20,458 nt of DNA from JBOGZD01 sp050697155 (GTDB lineage Bacteria > Actinomycetota > Thermoleophilia > Solirubrobacterales > 70-9): positions 1 to 20,458 of the forward strand of contig JBOGZD010000047.1 of assembly GCA_050697155.1 (NCBI GenBank). Direction: 5' to 3'. The notes under the pieces were generated by a model. The model made no database searches and was not told the origin of the DNA. It saw only the letters and a list, made by a program, of their open reading frames with translations. Position numbers and translations under genes: made by a program. Shown in pieces: positions 6,744 through 13,151 of this stretch; position 1 is the stretch's first letter; every line of letters begins with the position of its first letter.

Positions 6744-7640
6744 TCATCCGGTTCCCTCGGACTCGGGATCGGTCCAGACGTCCTTCAACCACGGGGGGGT
6801 AACCGCGAACAACTCCGGGTCGGTCCCCGCGGACATCGGCTCGATCGGGATCAGCAGGAGCCGTGAGCGCGGGGTGTAGCGCTCACCGTGATCCCCGCCC
6901 GCGACGTGGCCGGCATGGCTCCCTGCCGCGACGAAGAGCTCGCCCGTATACGGACCCCACCCCGGCTTGCTGGCGACGCCGGCATCGCTCAGCCAGTTCT
7001 GGATCCCGCCCTCGTAGTTGTAGGAGCGATGGGAGCTCGCCCGCGCGACGGTCTCCGCGCCGATCCGGACCTGGAACGACTCCCAGTCGTCTCGGTGAAA
7101 TCCGAGCTCCCCCCACGGATCGGTCCGGCTGTCGGGGAAGTAGAGCCAGTATTGGAGATAGAGGTTTCCGGCGCGCTCGCCCGAGCAGTCGGCCCCGGCG
7201 ACCTCGGTCGCGGCGGCCGAGCGAAGCCTGCAGTCGACGACGCCCACGAACACGGCTGCGGGGTAGCCGGCGTCGGTTCGGGCGACCGCGCCGCGAGCCG
7301 CCGCGATCGCGCACCCGTTCTCCCGGCACTGGCGATAGTCGACGGGCAGCGTCAGCATCCCGTCCTCGTAGTGGATCGTCGGCGCATGGTCGCGGACCAG
7401 CCCCGCGAGCTCGGCGCCATAGGCGAGCCCGAGGTCGTCCTCGTCGGCCTCACAGGTGCCGGACAGCCCGACCGCGCAGACGATCCGATCCCCGATCGCG
7501 TTGGCGAGCGCGGCGCCCGGAAGCCCTACCTCGAATGCGGTCGCAAGCGCGCCGATGGCCAGCGAGACCACCAGCATCAGGGCGATCCACTCGACCGTCG
7601 CCTGGCCACCCTCGCTCGCTCGGCGTCGCTTCGGGCTCAC
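6744..7640 (-). CDS. Secreted/surface protein: type IV prepilin-like signal plus Vps62-like domain
   Basis: A 298-residue protein. The N-terminus has a basic leader, then EGG|QATVEWIAL with a hydrophobic helix (about 18-37). Cleavage after G12 would leave E17 at position +5, the hallmark of type IV/Flp/TadE-like prepilins processed by prepilin peptidase. The rest is not pilin-like. Six cysteines (55, 63, 105, 110, 137, 152) fit disulfides outside the membrane. The C-terminal part has YWLYFPDS (164-171), FHRDDWESFQVRI (181-193), SHRSYNYEGG and VAAGSHAGHV (237-246), resembling the Vps62 family, whose function is poorly known. GTG 7638-7640 is preceded on its strand by TAGCGT six bases upstream, suggesting a leaderless mRNA. 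No tad/pil genes are in the window. Domain names come from motif recognition only. Confidence 0.8.
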   Translation of the reverse strand: MSPKRRRASEGGQATVEWIALMLVVSLAIGALATAFEVGLPGAALANAIGDRIVCAVGLSGTCEADEDDLGLAYGAELAGLVRDHAPTIHYEDGMLTLPVDYRQCRENGCAIAAARGAVARTDAGYPAAVFVGVVDCRLRSAAATEVAGADCSGERAGNLYLQYWLYFPDSRTDPWGELGFHRDDWESFQVRIGAETVARASSHRSYNYEGGIQNWLSDAGVASKPGWGPYTGELFVAAGSHAGHVAGGDHGERYTPRSRLLLIPIEPMSAGTDPELFAVTPPWLKDVWTDPESEGTG

Positions 7641-7646
7641 GACGCG

Positions 7647-7652
7647 ACGCTA
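7647..7652 (-). promoter_or_regulatory. Candidate -10 for the pilin-signal/Vps62-like gene
   Basis: TAGCGT on the minus strand (7652 to 7647), six bases before the GTG at 7640. It matches TANNNT at leaderless spacing. No clear -35. Confidence 0.4.
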
Positions 7653-7662
7653 GGTCGCCCGA

Positions 7663-7678
7663 CCGCACGTGGGTGCGG
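7663..7678. promoter_or_regulatory. Operator-like inverted repeat between divergent promoters
   Basis: CCGCAC (7663-7668) and GTGCGG (7673-7678) are perfect inverted arms around GTGG. The site lies between the -10 candidates of the pilin-like and LapA-like genes, where a shared regulator could act. Six-base arms are not rare in such GC-rich DNA. Confidence 0.25.
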
Positions 7679-7712
7679 CAATCGCGCCTATAGCGGCACC
7701 AGTTCGAAGCGA

Positions 7713-7718
7713 TACAGT
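7713..7718 (+). promoter_or_regulatory. Candidate -10 for the LapA-like gene
   Basis: TACAGT is followed by exactly six bases (CGCGCC) and the GTG at 7725. This is the clearest leaderless-type layout in the window. A good -35 is not evident 16-18 bp upstream. Confidence 0.5.
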
Positions 7719-7724
7719 CGCGCC

Positions 7725-7979
7725 GTGGCCGGTCAGGGACCGATCGAGGGCGCCCCGCGTAAGGAGGGCCGCGGCTGGAGGTTCTGGCTCGCGATGACGG
7801 CGGTCGCCCTGCTGGCGATCTTCGTGATCCAGAACTCCCAGGACGTCCAGATCGAGTTCCTGTTCACCACCACCGATACGCCGCTGTTCCTCGGCCTGTT
7901 GATCGCCGGCGGCCTCGGCGCCGTGATCGGCTGGGCCGCCCCGCGGCTGCGCCGCGGCGGCGAGGGCGAGAGGGATTGA
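7725..7979 (+). CDS. LapA/DUF1049-family small membrane protein
   Basis: An 84-residue protein with a basic N-terminal stretch (PRKEGRGWRFW), a first TM containing LLAIFVIQNSQDVQIEFLF, and a second TM LGLLIAGGLGAVIGW followed by the basic tail PRLRRGGEGERD. The QN..V.I.F motif after TM1 and the short two-TM layout are typical of the LapA/YciS (DUF1049) domain; in E. coli such proteins act with LapB in envelope homeostasis, but in actinobacteria the role is unknown. The frame is open for about 840 bases upstream, so the start had to be chosen. GTG 7725 gives a normal family length and sits six bases after TACAGT. It diverges from the pilin-like gene and converges on the RTX gene. Confidence 0.82.
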   Translation: MAGQGPIEGAPRKEGRGWRFWLAMTAVALLAIFVIQNSQDVQIEFLFTTTDTPLFLGLLIAGGLGAVIGWAAPRLRRGGEGERD

Positions 7980-7995
7980 CGGCCGCGCCCTAGCT

Positions 7996-8014
7996 TCTGG
8001 GGACTACCCCCAGA
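7996..8014 (+). terminator. Hairpin after the LapA-like gene, possible terminator
   Basis: TCTGGGG (7996-8002) pairs perfectly with CCCCAGA (8008-8014) across a 5-base loop, 16 bases after the stop codon. No T-run follows, so if it terminates it is of the U-less kind often proposed for actinobacteria. It could serve either strand in this convergent gap. Confidence 0.45.
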
Positions 8015-8041
8015 GCAGCATCGAGGGTCCGAATAGCGACC

Positions 8042-8077
8042 GAACGCTTCGGTGGCCCAGTGCCTACCGAATCGTTC
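8042..8077 (-). terminator. Hairpin overlapping the stop of the RTX gene
   Basis: GAACGCTTCGGT (8042-8053) and ACCGAATCGTTC (8066-8077) pair at 11 of 12 positions around a 12-base loop. The right arm overlaps the RTX stop codon (8076-8078 on the minus strand). A shorter alternative hairpin, ACCGAA/TTCGGT (8039-8053), competes with it. It may be the 3' end of the RTX transcript. No T-run. Confidence 0.35.
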
Positions 8078-10127
8078 AGCCGCCCTTCTCGACCACCTTC
8101 TCGCAGTTCTGCGAGACCTTGTCCTCGGGGTCGACGACCGCCTTGTCCTTGTTGCCGCCGCCGCAGTTGACCTTGTCGCGCTTTCCGTCGACGGCGTTGA
8201 TCTTGTCGTTGCCGCCCTGGCCCTTGAGCCTGTCCTTGCCGGGGCCGCCGCGGATCTTGTCCTTGCCGGCGCCGCCCTTGAGGTTGTCCTTGCCGGCGCC
8301 GCCGTTTAGCTTGTCCTTGCCGGGGCCGCCGCGGAGCTTGTCCTTGCCGCCGCCGCCCTTGAGGTTGTCCTTGCCGGGGCCGCCGCGCAGGGTGTCCCTT
8401 CCGCCCTGGCCCTTGAGCCTGTCCTTGCCTGCGCCGCCGGTGATCACGTCCTTGCCCGAGCCGCCGTTGACGACGTCGTTTCCGTCCTCGCCGTTGAGGC
8501 AGTCGTTGCCCTCGAGGCCGTTGATCGTGTCGTCCCCGGCGCCGCCGAAGATCGCGTTCGGCGACGCGTCCCCGGTCAGGGTGTCGTTGCCCGCGGTGCC
8601 GGTGATCGAGAACACCCCGACCCCCTGGCAGTCGGCGGCCTGGAGCTCGACCGAGCCGATGTCGGTGCCGTCGTCGCCGGGGGCGTTGGCGATCGCCGAG
8701 ACGTCGCCGGTTCTCGCGAGGCCGCGCTGGTCGGTGGCGAGCCCGTTGGCGATCCCCTTGTCGATCGCTGGGCTGGTCTGGGCCGGGAGGTGGGTCTGGG
8801 TCGGGCCGCCGTTGTCCTGAAGCGGGCCGAGCTGGGGGTCCTGGCCGAAGTGGTTCGAGCCGGCGGGGTCCTCGGTCACCGTGGCGTTGCCGGTGTTCCC
8901 GACGAGGCTGAAGCCGAGCACGAAGCTTCCTTGATCGAACAGCTCGCCTAGATCCCCGGCACCGCCGGTGTTTCCGGCGACGATCGTCGAGGAGAGCGTC
9001 AGAGTGTCGACGCCGGGGTCGAGATCGTCCTCCCCGTGCAGGTGGACGCCGGCGCCGTAGTCGGCGTAGGCCAGGGCGCTACTCTGGCTGTTATCGACGA
9101 TGGTTGAGCTCTGAATCGTCACCGGGACGTCGTCGAGGCCGCGGCTCGCGATCCCGCCAACCTCCTCGCCCGCCGAATTCCCTGAGACTGTCGTGTTGCG
9201 GATCGTGATCGGACCGTCGTCGCCCGCGAGGAAGATTCCGCCGGCATAGTCGTCGGTCCGGTTGCCAGAGAAGGTGCTCGAGTCGATCACCACGCCGCCC
9301 TCGTTGGAGAAGGTCGACAGGCCGCCACCGCGTCCCTGCGCGCTGTTGCCGGTCACGGACGAGCGCTCGACCACGACGCCGCCTCCGTCCTGGGCGACGT
9401 CCTCGACGTAGATCGCTCCGCCGTTATCGGCGGTGTTGTCGGCGATCGTCGAGTCGGTGATCGTCACGCTCCCGCCGCTGTAGAGGGCGCCGCCGCCGCC
9501 CCCGGCCTGGTTCCCGCTCAGGATGCTGTCCGCGATCGTTAACGCGCCGTCGCGGTTGTAGACGGCGCCGCCGCTGAGGGTGGCCTCGTTTCCCGTGAGG
9601 ATGACGCCGGTCAGCGACAGGTCGGCCGACTCGGCGCCGCTACCGGGGTGGTTGAAGATCGCTCCACCGTCGCCGACAACCAGTCCGTCGCGGAGTGTCA
9701 GATCCGAGATCGAGATCGAGTAGAACTCGCTGTTGTAGACCTCGAAGATCCGCGAGGAGCCGTTGGTCCTGACCGCGATCTCGGAGGCGCCGGGGCCCTG
9801 GATGTCGAGGTCGCCCTCGCCCTCGAAGATGTCGAGGTCGCCGCTGGTCAGCGTGATCGTCCCACTGAGACCTGACTCGAAGACGATCACGTCATCGCCG
9901 ATCGCGTTCGAGTCGACGACCGCCTGCCGCAGGCTTCCCGGGCCGTCGTCGTTCAGGTTCGTGACCGTGAACGTCGCCGCCTTGGCGGCCGGGGCGAACA
10001 GGACTGTGACCCCGAGCGCCGCTCCGGCCCCGGCCGCCGCCTTCGAGCGCCCGCACGGCCTCGTCCCGCGTCTCGCCTCCCGCCGCGCCGCACACTCGCG
10101 GCCCCTGCGCACCGACCTTGCCGACAT
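8076..10127 (-). CDS. Exported beta-helix / choice-of-anchor-Q / RTX-type protein
   Basis: A 683-residue (684 from the preceding ATG) predicted secreted or surface protein. Numbering below is from the first ATG at 10130. A long basic n-region (1-30) precedes a hydrophobic stretch and a probable signal-peptidase site PAAKA|ATFTVTN near 51. DDGPGSLRQAV and many repeats such as GGAIYVED and STFSGNRTDDYAGGI (about 52-435) indicate a right-handed beta-helix. GGPTQTHLP, SPAIDKG, TDQRG and DIGSVEL (about 439-508) match the choice-of-anchor Q domain. Residues about 511-643 are RTX-like nonapeptides GGxGxDxLx, mostly with Lys before the Asp. The tail DKVNCGGGNKDK...VSQNCEKV carries two Cys. The second ATG (10125-10127) is preferred: GGAGG lies six bases upstream of it and only three from the first. 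It has its own promoter after pntB. Confidence 0.88.
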   Translation of the reverse strand: MSARSVRRGRECAARREARRGTRPCGRSKAAAGAGAALGVTVLFAPAAKAATFTVTNLNDDGPGSLRQAVVDSNAIGDDVIVFESGLSGTITLTSGDLDIFEGEGDLDIQGPGASEIAVRTNGSSRIFEVYNSEFYSISISDLTLRDGLVVGDGGAIFNHPGSGAESADLSLTGVILTGNEATLSGGAVYNRDGALTIADSILSGNQAGGGGGALYSGGSVTITDSTIADNTADNGGAIYVEDVAQDGGGVVVERSSVTGNSAQGRGGGLSTFSNEGGVVIDSSTFSGNRTDDYAGGIFLAGDDGPITIRNTTVSGNSAGEEVGGIASRGLDDVPVTIQSSTIVDNSQSSALAYADYGAGVHLHGEDDLDPGVDTLTLSSTIVAGNTGGAGDLGELFDQGSFVLGFSLVGNTGNATVTEDPAGSNHFGQDPQLGPLQDNGGPTQTHLPAQTSPAIDKGIANGLATDQRGLARTGDVSAIANAPGDDGTDIGSVELQAADCQGVGVFSITGTAGNDTLTGDASPNAIFGGAGDDTINGLEGNDCLNGEDGNDVVNGGSGKDVITGGAGKDRLKGQGGRDTLRGGPGKDNLKGGGGKDKLRGGPGKDKLNGGAGKDNLKGGAGKDKIRGGPGKDRLKGQGGNDKINAVDGKRDKVNCGGGNKDKAVVDPEDKVSQNCEKVVEKGG
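8202..8546 (-). repeat. 13 tandem 27-bp units encoding RTX nonapeptides
   Basis: A tandem block with 27-bp period inside the RTX gene, encoding nine-residue units of the form GGxGKDxLx. The middle units are the most alike (GGPGKDNLK, GGPGKDKLN, GGAGKDNLK). The Asp that binds calcium in RTX proteins is kept in all units, while Lys is common before and after it. Such repeats expand and contract easily and are prone to misassembly. Confidence 0.8.
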
Positions 10128-10131
10128 CATG

Positions 10132-10139
10132 CTCCTCCC
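10132..10139 (-). promoter_or_regulatory. Strong Shine-Dalgarno for the RTX gene
   Basis: GGGAGGAG on the minus strand, immediately before two consecutive ATG codons. The spacing favours the second ATG (10125-10127). It is the strongest ribosome site noticed in the window and contrasts with the leaderless-looking neighbours. Confidence 0.6.
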
Positions 10140-10156
10140 GAATCGACTCTGCTGCG

Positions 10157-10185
10157 AGTCTAGTCGGCAGGGCGGGTTAGATCAA
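10157..10185 (-). promoter_or_regulatory. Sigma-A-type promoter for the RTX gene
   Basis: On the minus strand TTGATC (10185 to 10180), a 17-bp spacer and TAGACT (10162 to 10157) form a good -35/-10 pair. The expected start of transcription near 10150 leaves a leader of about 20 bases with the Shine-Dalgarno. A small inverted repeat GACTC/GAGTC (10145-10149/10156-10160) overlaps the -10. Confidence 0.5.
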
Positions 10186-10195
10186 AAGCGCGGCC

Positions 10196-11611
10196 CTACA
10201 GTTCCTGCACCTCGGAGGCGATGTCGGCCGCGGCCTGCTTCGCGTCGCTGAACAGCATCGACGTGTTCGGCTCGTAGAAGAGGTCGTTGTCGATCCCGGC
10301 GAAGCCCGGACTCAGGCTGCGCTTGATCACGATCACCTCCTGGGCCTCATGGACCTCGATGATCGGCATCCCGGCGATCGGCGAGTCGGGGTCGTTCTTG
10401 GCCGCCGGGTTGGTGACGTCGTTGGCGCCGATCACGACGGCGACGTCGGTGCGCGGCATCTCGGGGTTGATCTCGTCCATCTCGCGCAGCTTCTCGTAGG
10501 GGACGTCGGCCTCTGCCAGCAGCACGTTCATGTGCCCGGGCATCCGCCCGGCGACCGGGTGGATCGCGTAGTTGACCTGAACGCCGCGTTTCTCGAGCTC
10601 GTCGCCGAGCTCCTTGACCGCGTGCTGGGCCTGGGCGACGGCGAGCCCGTAGCCGGGAACGATCACCACCGAGTCGGCGTAGGCGAGCTTGATCGCCGCG
10701 TCCTGGGCGCCGATCGAGGTGTGCGGGCGCTCCTCGCCGTCCCCGGCGGCGCCGCCTGCGGGCGCGCCGCCGAAGCCGGCGAAGAGGATGTGGCCGACCG
10801 AGCGGTTCATCGCCGTCGCCATCTCCAGGGTGAGGATCGTTCCCGAGGAGCCGACCAGGGTGCCGGCGACGATCAGCGCGACGTTGTCGAGCGCGAACCC
10901 CGCGGCCGCGGCCGCCAGGCCGGTGAACGCGTTCAGCAGCGAGATCACCACCGGCATGTCGGCGCCGCCGATCGGCAGCACGACGAGGTTGCCGAGCGCC
11001 GCGGCCGCCAGCAGGACGCCCACGAACAACGCCTGCGACGGCTCGTCGTTGTTGATCCCGAGGACGACGCACGCGGCGACGATCCCGGCCACCAGGAACG
11101 CGTTCAGGACCTGCTGGCCGGGCACCGCGAGCGGGCGGGTCGGGATCAGGTCCTGGAGCTTGGCGAAGGCGATGTTCGAGCCCCAGAAGGAGACCGAGCC
11201 GACCACGGCCGAGAACAGGATCGGGACCAGCTCCTCGAGCTGGAACTCCTCACCGAGCGCGAGCCCGTGGCGGATCTCCGACCAGGCGATCAGCGCCACC
11301 GCGCCGCCGCCGACGCCGTTGTAGAGCGCGACCATCTGCGGCATCTGGGTCATCTGCACTCGCAGCGAGGCGACCACGCCGACCGCGGTGCCGATCCCGA
11401 GTCCCCCGACGATCAGGGCCCAGTTGCCGATCCCGTCGAGCAGCAGGGTCGTGGTCACCGCGATCGCCATCCCTGCGGCGGCGATCAGGTTGCCCTGCTT
11501 TGCGGTCCTCGGGTGGGTGCCGCGGCGGACGCCGAAGATGAACATCGAGAAGGAGGCGATGTAGAGGACGATCGCGAGGTCGCCCCCGGGCTCGATCACG
11601 GCGAGGCTCAC
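10196..11611 (-). CDS. pntB: NAD(P) transhydrogenase, beta subunit (PntB)
   Basis: The membrane and NADP(H)-binding subunit of proton-translocating transhydrogenase, which uses the proton gradient to make NADPH from NADH. The 471-residue product has the usual length. The N-terminal two thirds hold multiple TM segments (for example SFSMFIFGVRRGTHP, GLGIGTAVGVVASLRV, MVALYNGVGGGAVALIAW). The C-terminal NADP domain shows GYGLAVAQAQ (320-329), RMPGHMNVLLAEA, VIGANDVTNPAA (about 393-404) and KRSLSPGFAGIDN (430-442). The GTG start overlaps the pntAb stop in a GTGA, so the two are translationally coupled. It is last in the pntAa-pntAb-pntB operon. Confidence 0.96.
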   Translation of the reverse strand: MSLAVIEPGGDLAIVLYIASFSMFIFGVRRGTHPRTAKQGNLIAAAGMAIAVTTTLLLDGIGNWALIVGGLGIGTAVGVVASLRVQMTQMPQMVALYNGVGGGAVALIAWSEIRHGLALGEEFQLEELVPILFSAVVGSVSFWGSNIAFAKLQDLIPTRPLAVPGQQVLNAFLVAGIVAACVVLGINNDEPSQALFVGVLLAAAALGNLVVLPIGGADMPVVISLLNAFTGLAAAAAGFALDNVALIVAGTLVGSSGTILTLEMATAMNRSVGHILFAGFGGAPAGGAAGDGEERPHTSIGAQDAAIKLAYADSVVIVPGYGLAVAQAQHAVKELGDELEKRGVQVNYAIHPVAGRMPGHMNVLLAEADVPYEKLREMDEINPEMPRTDVAVVIGANDVTNPAAKNDPDSPIAGMPIIEVHEAQEVIVIKRSLSPGFAGIDNDLFYEPNTSMLFSDAKQAAADIASEVQEL

Positions 11612-11928
11612 TGCTTCGGCGTCTCCGGCTCGGCCTGGCCCGCGGCCTTCCGGGGCTTGCGGGCGAACATCCCGAGCATGCGATCGGTGACCAGGAAGCC
11701 GCCGACGATGTTGATCGTGCCGAACGCGATCGCGATCGTCCCGATCGCGTACTCGAGCGCGTCGTCGCCGAAGCCGACCACGATCAGCCCACCGAGCATG
11801 ACGATCCCGTGGATCGCGTTCGTCTGGCTCATCAGCGGCGTGTGCAGGGTCGTCGGCACCTTCGAGATCACCTCGAAGCCGACGAAGGCGGCGAGGACGA
11901 AGATGGTTATTTCGGTGATTAGGTCCAC
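11608..11928 (-). CDS. pntAb: NAD(P) transhydrogenase, small membrane subunit (PntA2/PntAb)
   Basis: A 106-residue membrane subunit corresponding to the C-terminal membrane part of E. coli PntA, present as a separate gene in three-subunit enzymes such as that of Rhodospirillum rubrum. It has the family signature EVISKVPTTLHTPLMSQTNA followed by IHGIVMLGGLIVVG, and a hydrophobic third segment ending in GGFLVTDRMLGMF. The basic tail ARKPRKAAGQ is cytoplasmic. Start GTG 11926-11928; an overlapping ATG at 11930 is out of frame and hits a stop. It follows pntAa by 15 bp and overlaps pntB by four. Confidence 0.95.
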   Translation of the reverse strand: MDLITEITIFVLAAFVGFEVISKVPTTLHTPLMSQTNAIHGIVMLGGLIVVGFGDDALEYAIGTIAIAFGTINIVGGFLVTDRMLGMFARKPRKAAGQAEPETPKQ

Positions 11929-11943
11929 ATCAGTCGCCAGTCG

Positions 11944-13071
11944 CTAGGCATTCGCGCCGGCCGCCTCCTTTGCGCGCTCGTTGCGGATCTCCCCGTCGTG
12001 GGTGATGCAGGCGCCGGCGACGATCTCGTCGTCGAAGTCGAGCGCGAGGGCGCCGTCGTCTGAGATCAGCAGCCCGAGCAGGTTCTCGACGTTCTTGGCG
12101 TAGAGCTGCGAAGCGTGCGCGGCCATGTCGGACGGCAGGTTGACCGGCGCGATCACCCTCACCCCGTTGTCCGAGATCACCGTCTCTCCCGCCTCGGTGA
12201 GCTCGCAGTTGCCGCCGGAGTCCCCGGCGAGGTCGACGATCACGGAGCCCGGGCTCATCGCCTCGACCGCCGAACGCGTCAGCAGCACCGGCGCCGGGCG
12301 ACCCGGGATCTGCGCGGTGGTGATGATCACGTCCTGCTTCGCCGCCGCCCCGGCGAGCGCCTCGCGCACCTGCTCGTTCTCCCCCTCGGTGAGCGGGCGC
12401 GCGTAGCCCCCTTCGGCCTCGGCGTCGGGGATGAAGTCGAGCTCCAGCGGGCGGCCGCCGAGCGACGCGATCTGCTCCCAGGCGGCGCGGCGGATGTCGA
12501 AACCCGAGACCACCGCGCCGAGGCGCTTCGCGGTCGCCACGGCCTGCAGCCCGGCGACCCCCGCGCCGAGCACCAGCACCCGCGCGGGCGCCACCGTGCC
12601 GGCCGCGGTGGTCATCATCGGGAAGAAGCGGCCCGCCTCCCGGGCGGCGAGCAGGGTGGCGGCGTAGCCCGCTACGTTCGCCTGCGAGGAGAGCGCGTCC
12701 ATGGACTGGGCCCGGGTGATCCGGGGAACCGACTCCATCGCGAAGCTGGTCACGCCGGTTTCGGCGAGCGCTCGATTGGTCTCGCCCGAGGTGAGCGGCG
12801 CGAGGTGGCCGATCAGCACCTGGCCCGAGTCCAGCCGACCGATCTCCGCGGCGGTCGGCACCGCCACCTTGACCACCACCTCCCCCGACCACGGGTCGCC
12901 GATCGCGGCCGCGGCATCCGTGTACTCGCCGTCGGGATGTCCCGCCTGCTCACCGGCGCCGGACTCGACCGCTACGGCGAGCTCGTTGCCGGTCAGCGAG
13001 CGGACCACGTCGGGTATCAGCGCGACGCGACGCTCGCCTTCGGCGGTCTCTTTCGGTACGCCGATCTTCAT
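11944..13071 (-). CDS. pntAa: NAD(P) transhydrogenase, NAD-binding alpha subunit (PntAa)
   Basis: The soluble NAD(H)-binding dI subunit of proton-translocating transhydrogenase, related to alanine dehydrogenase. It starts with the classic MKIGVPKETAEGERRVALIP. RITRAQSMDALSSQANVAGY carries the RQD-loop region, and VLVLGAGVAGLQAVATAKRL is the Rossmann glycine-rich loop followed by SGFDIR. VIAPVNLPSDMAAHAS is also family-typical. I chose ATG 13069-13071 because it gives this N-terminus (375 residues). An in-frame ATG at 13104 would add 11 residues (MVEPTPDHLRA) and sits closer to the candidate promoter, so it remains possible. First gene of pntAa-pntAb-pntB. Confidence 0.95.
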   Translation of the reverse strand: MKIGVPKETAEGERRVALIPDVVRSLTGNELAVAVESGAGEQAGHPDGEYTDAAAAIGDPWSGEVVVKVAVPTAAEIGRLDSGQVLIGHLAPLTSGETNRALAETGVTSFAMESVPRITRAQSMDALSSQANVAGYAATLLAAREAGRFFPMMTTAAGTVAPARVLVLGAGVAGLQAVATAKRLGAVVSGFDIRRAAWEQIASLGGRPLELDFIPDAEAEGGYARPLTEGENEQVREALAGAAAKQDVIITTAQIPGRPAPVLLTRSAVEAMSPGSVIVDLAGDSGGNCELTEAGETVISDNGVRVIAPVNLPSDMAAHASQLYAKNVENLLGLLISDDGALALDFDDEIVAGACITHDGEIRNERAKEAAGANA

Positions 13072-13118
13072 CGCCCGAAGATGGTCTGGCGTGGGCTCGA
13101 CCATCTAACAGCCGCGGC

Positions 13119-13124
13119 AGCCTA
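13119..13124 (-). promoter_or_regulatory. Candidate -10 for the pnt operon
   Basis: TAGGCT on the minus strand (13124 to 13119), the same hexamer as in both arms of the 2619-2650 repeat. It would start transcription near 13112, eight bases before the upstream ATG at 13104. A TTGCGC lies only 15 bp further upstream, a weak -35. Confidence 0.35.
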
Positions 13125-13151
13125 ACGGACTGACGGAGGGCGCAAGCCCCT

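Noticed and set aside
6888..7724. Plus-strand open frame upstream of the LapA-like gene
   Set aside because: It is antisense to the pilin-signal/Vps62-like gene, has no recognisable motif, and a well-placed GTG with a -10 element exists at 7725.
5924..8063. GGCCCAGTGC present at both 5924-5933 and 8054-8063, as a possible shared element
   Set aside because: A ten-base match in GC-rich DNA, and the surrounding sequences are unrelated apart from AGTGCCT; too weak to call a repeat family.
8202..8546. CRISPR-like array
   Set aside because: The 27-bp units are directly adjacent with no spacers, vary between copies and translate to RTX nonapeptides.
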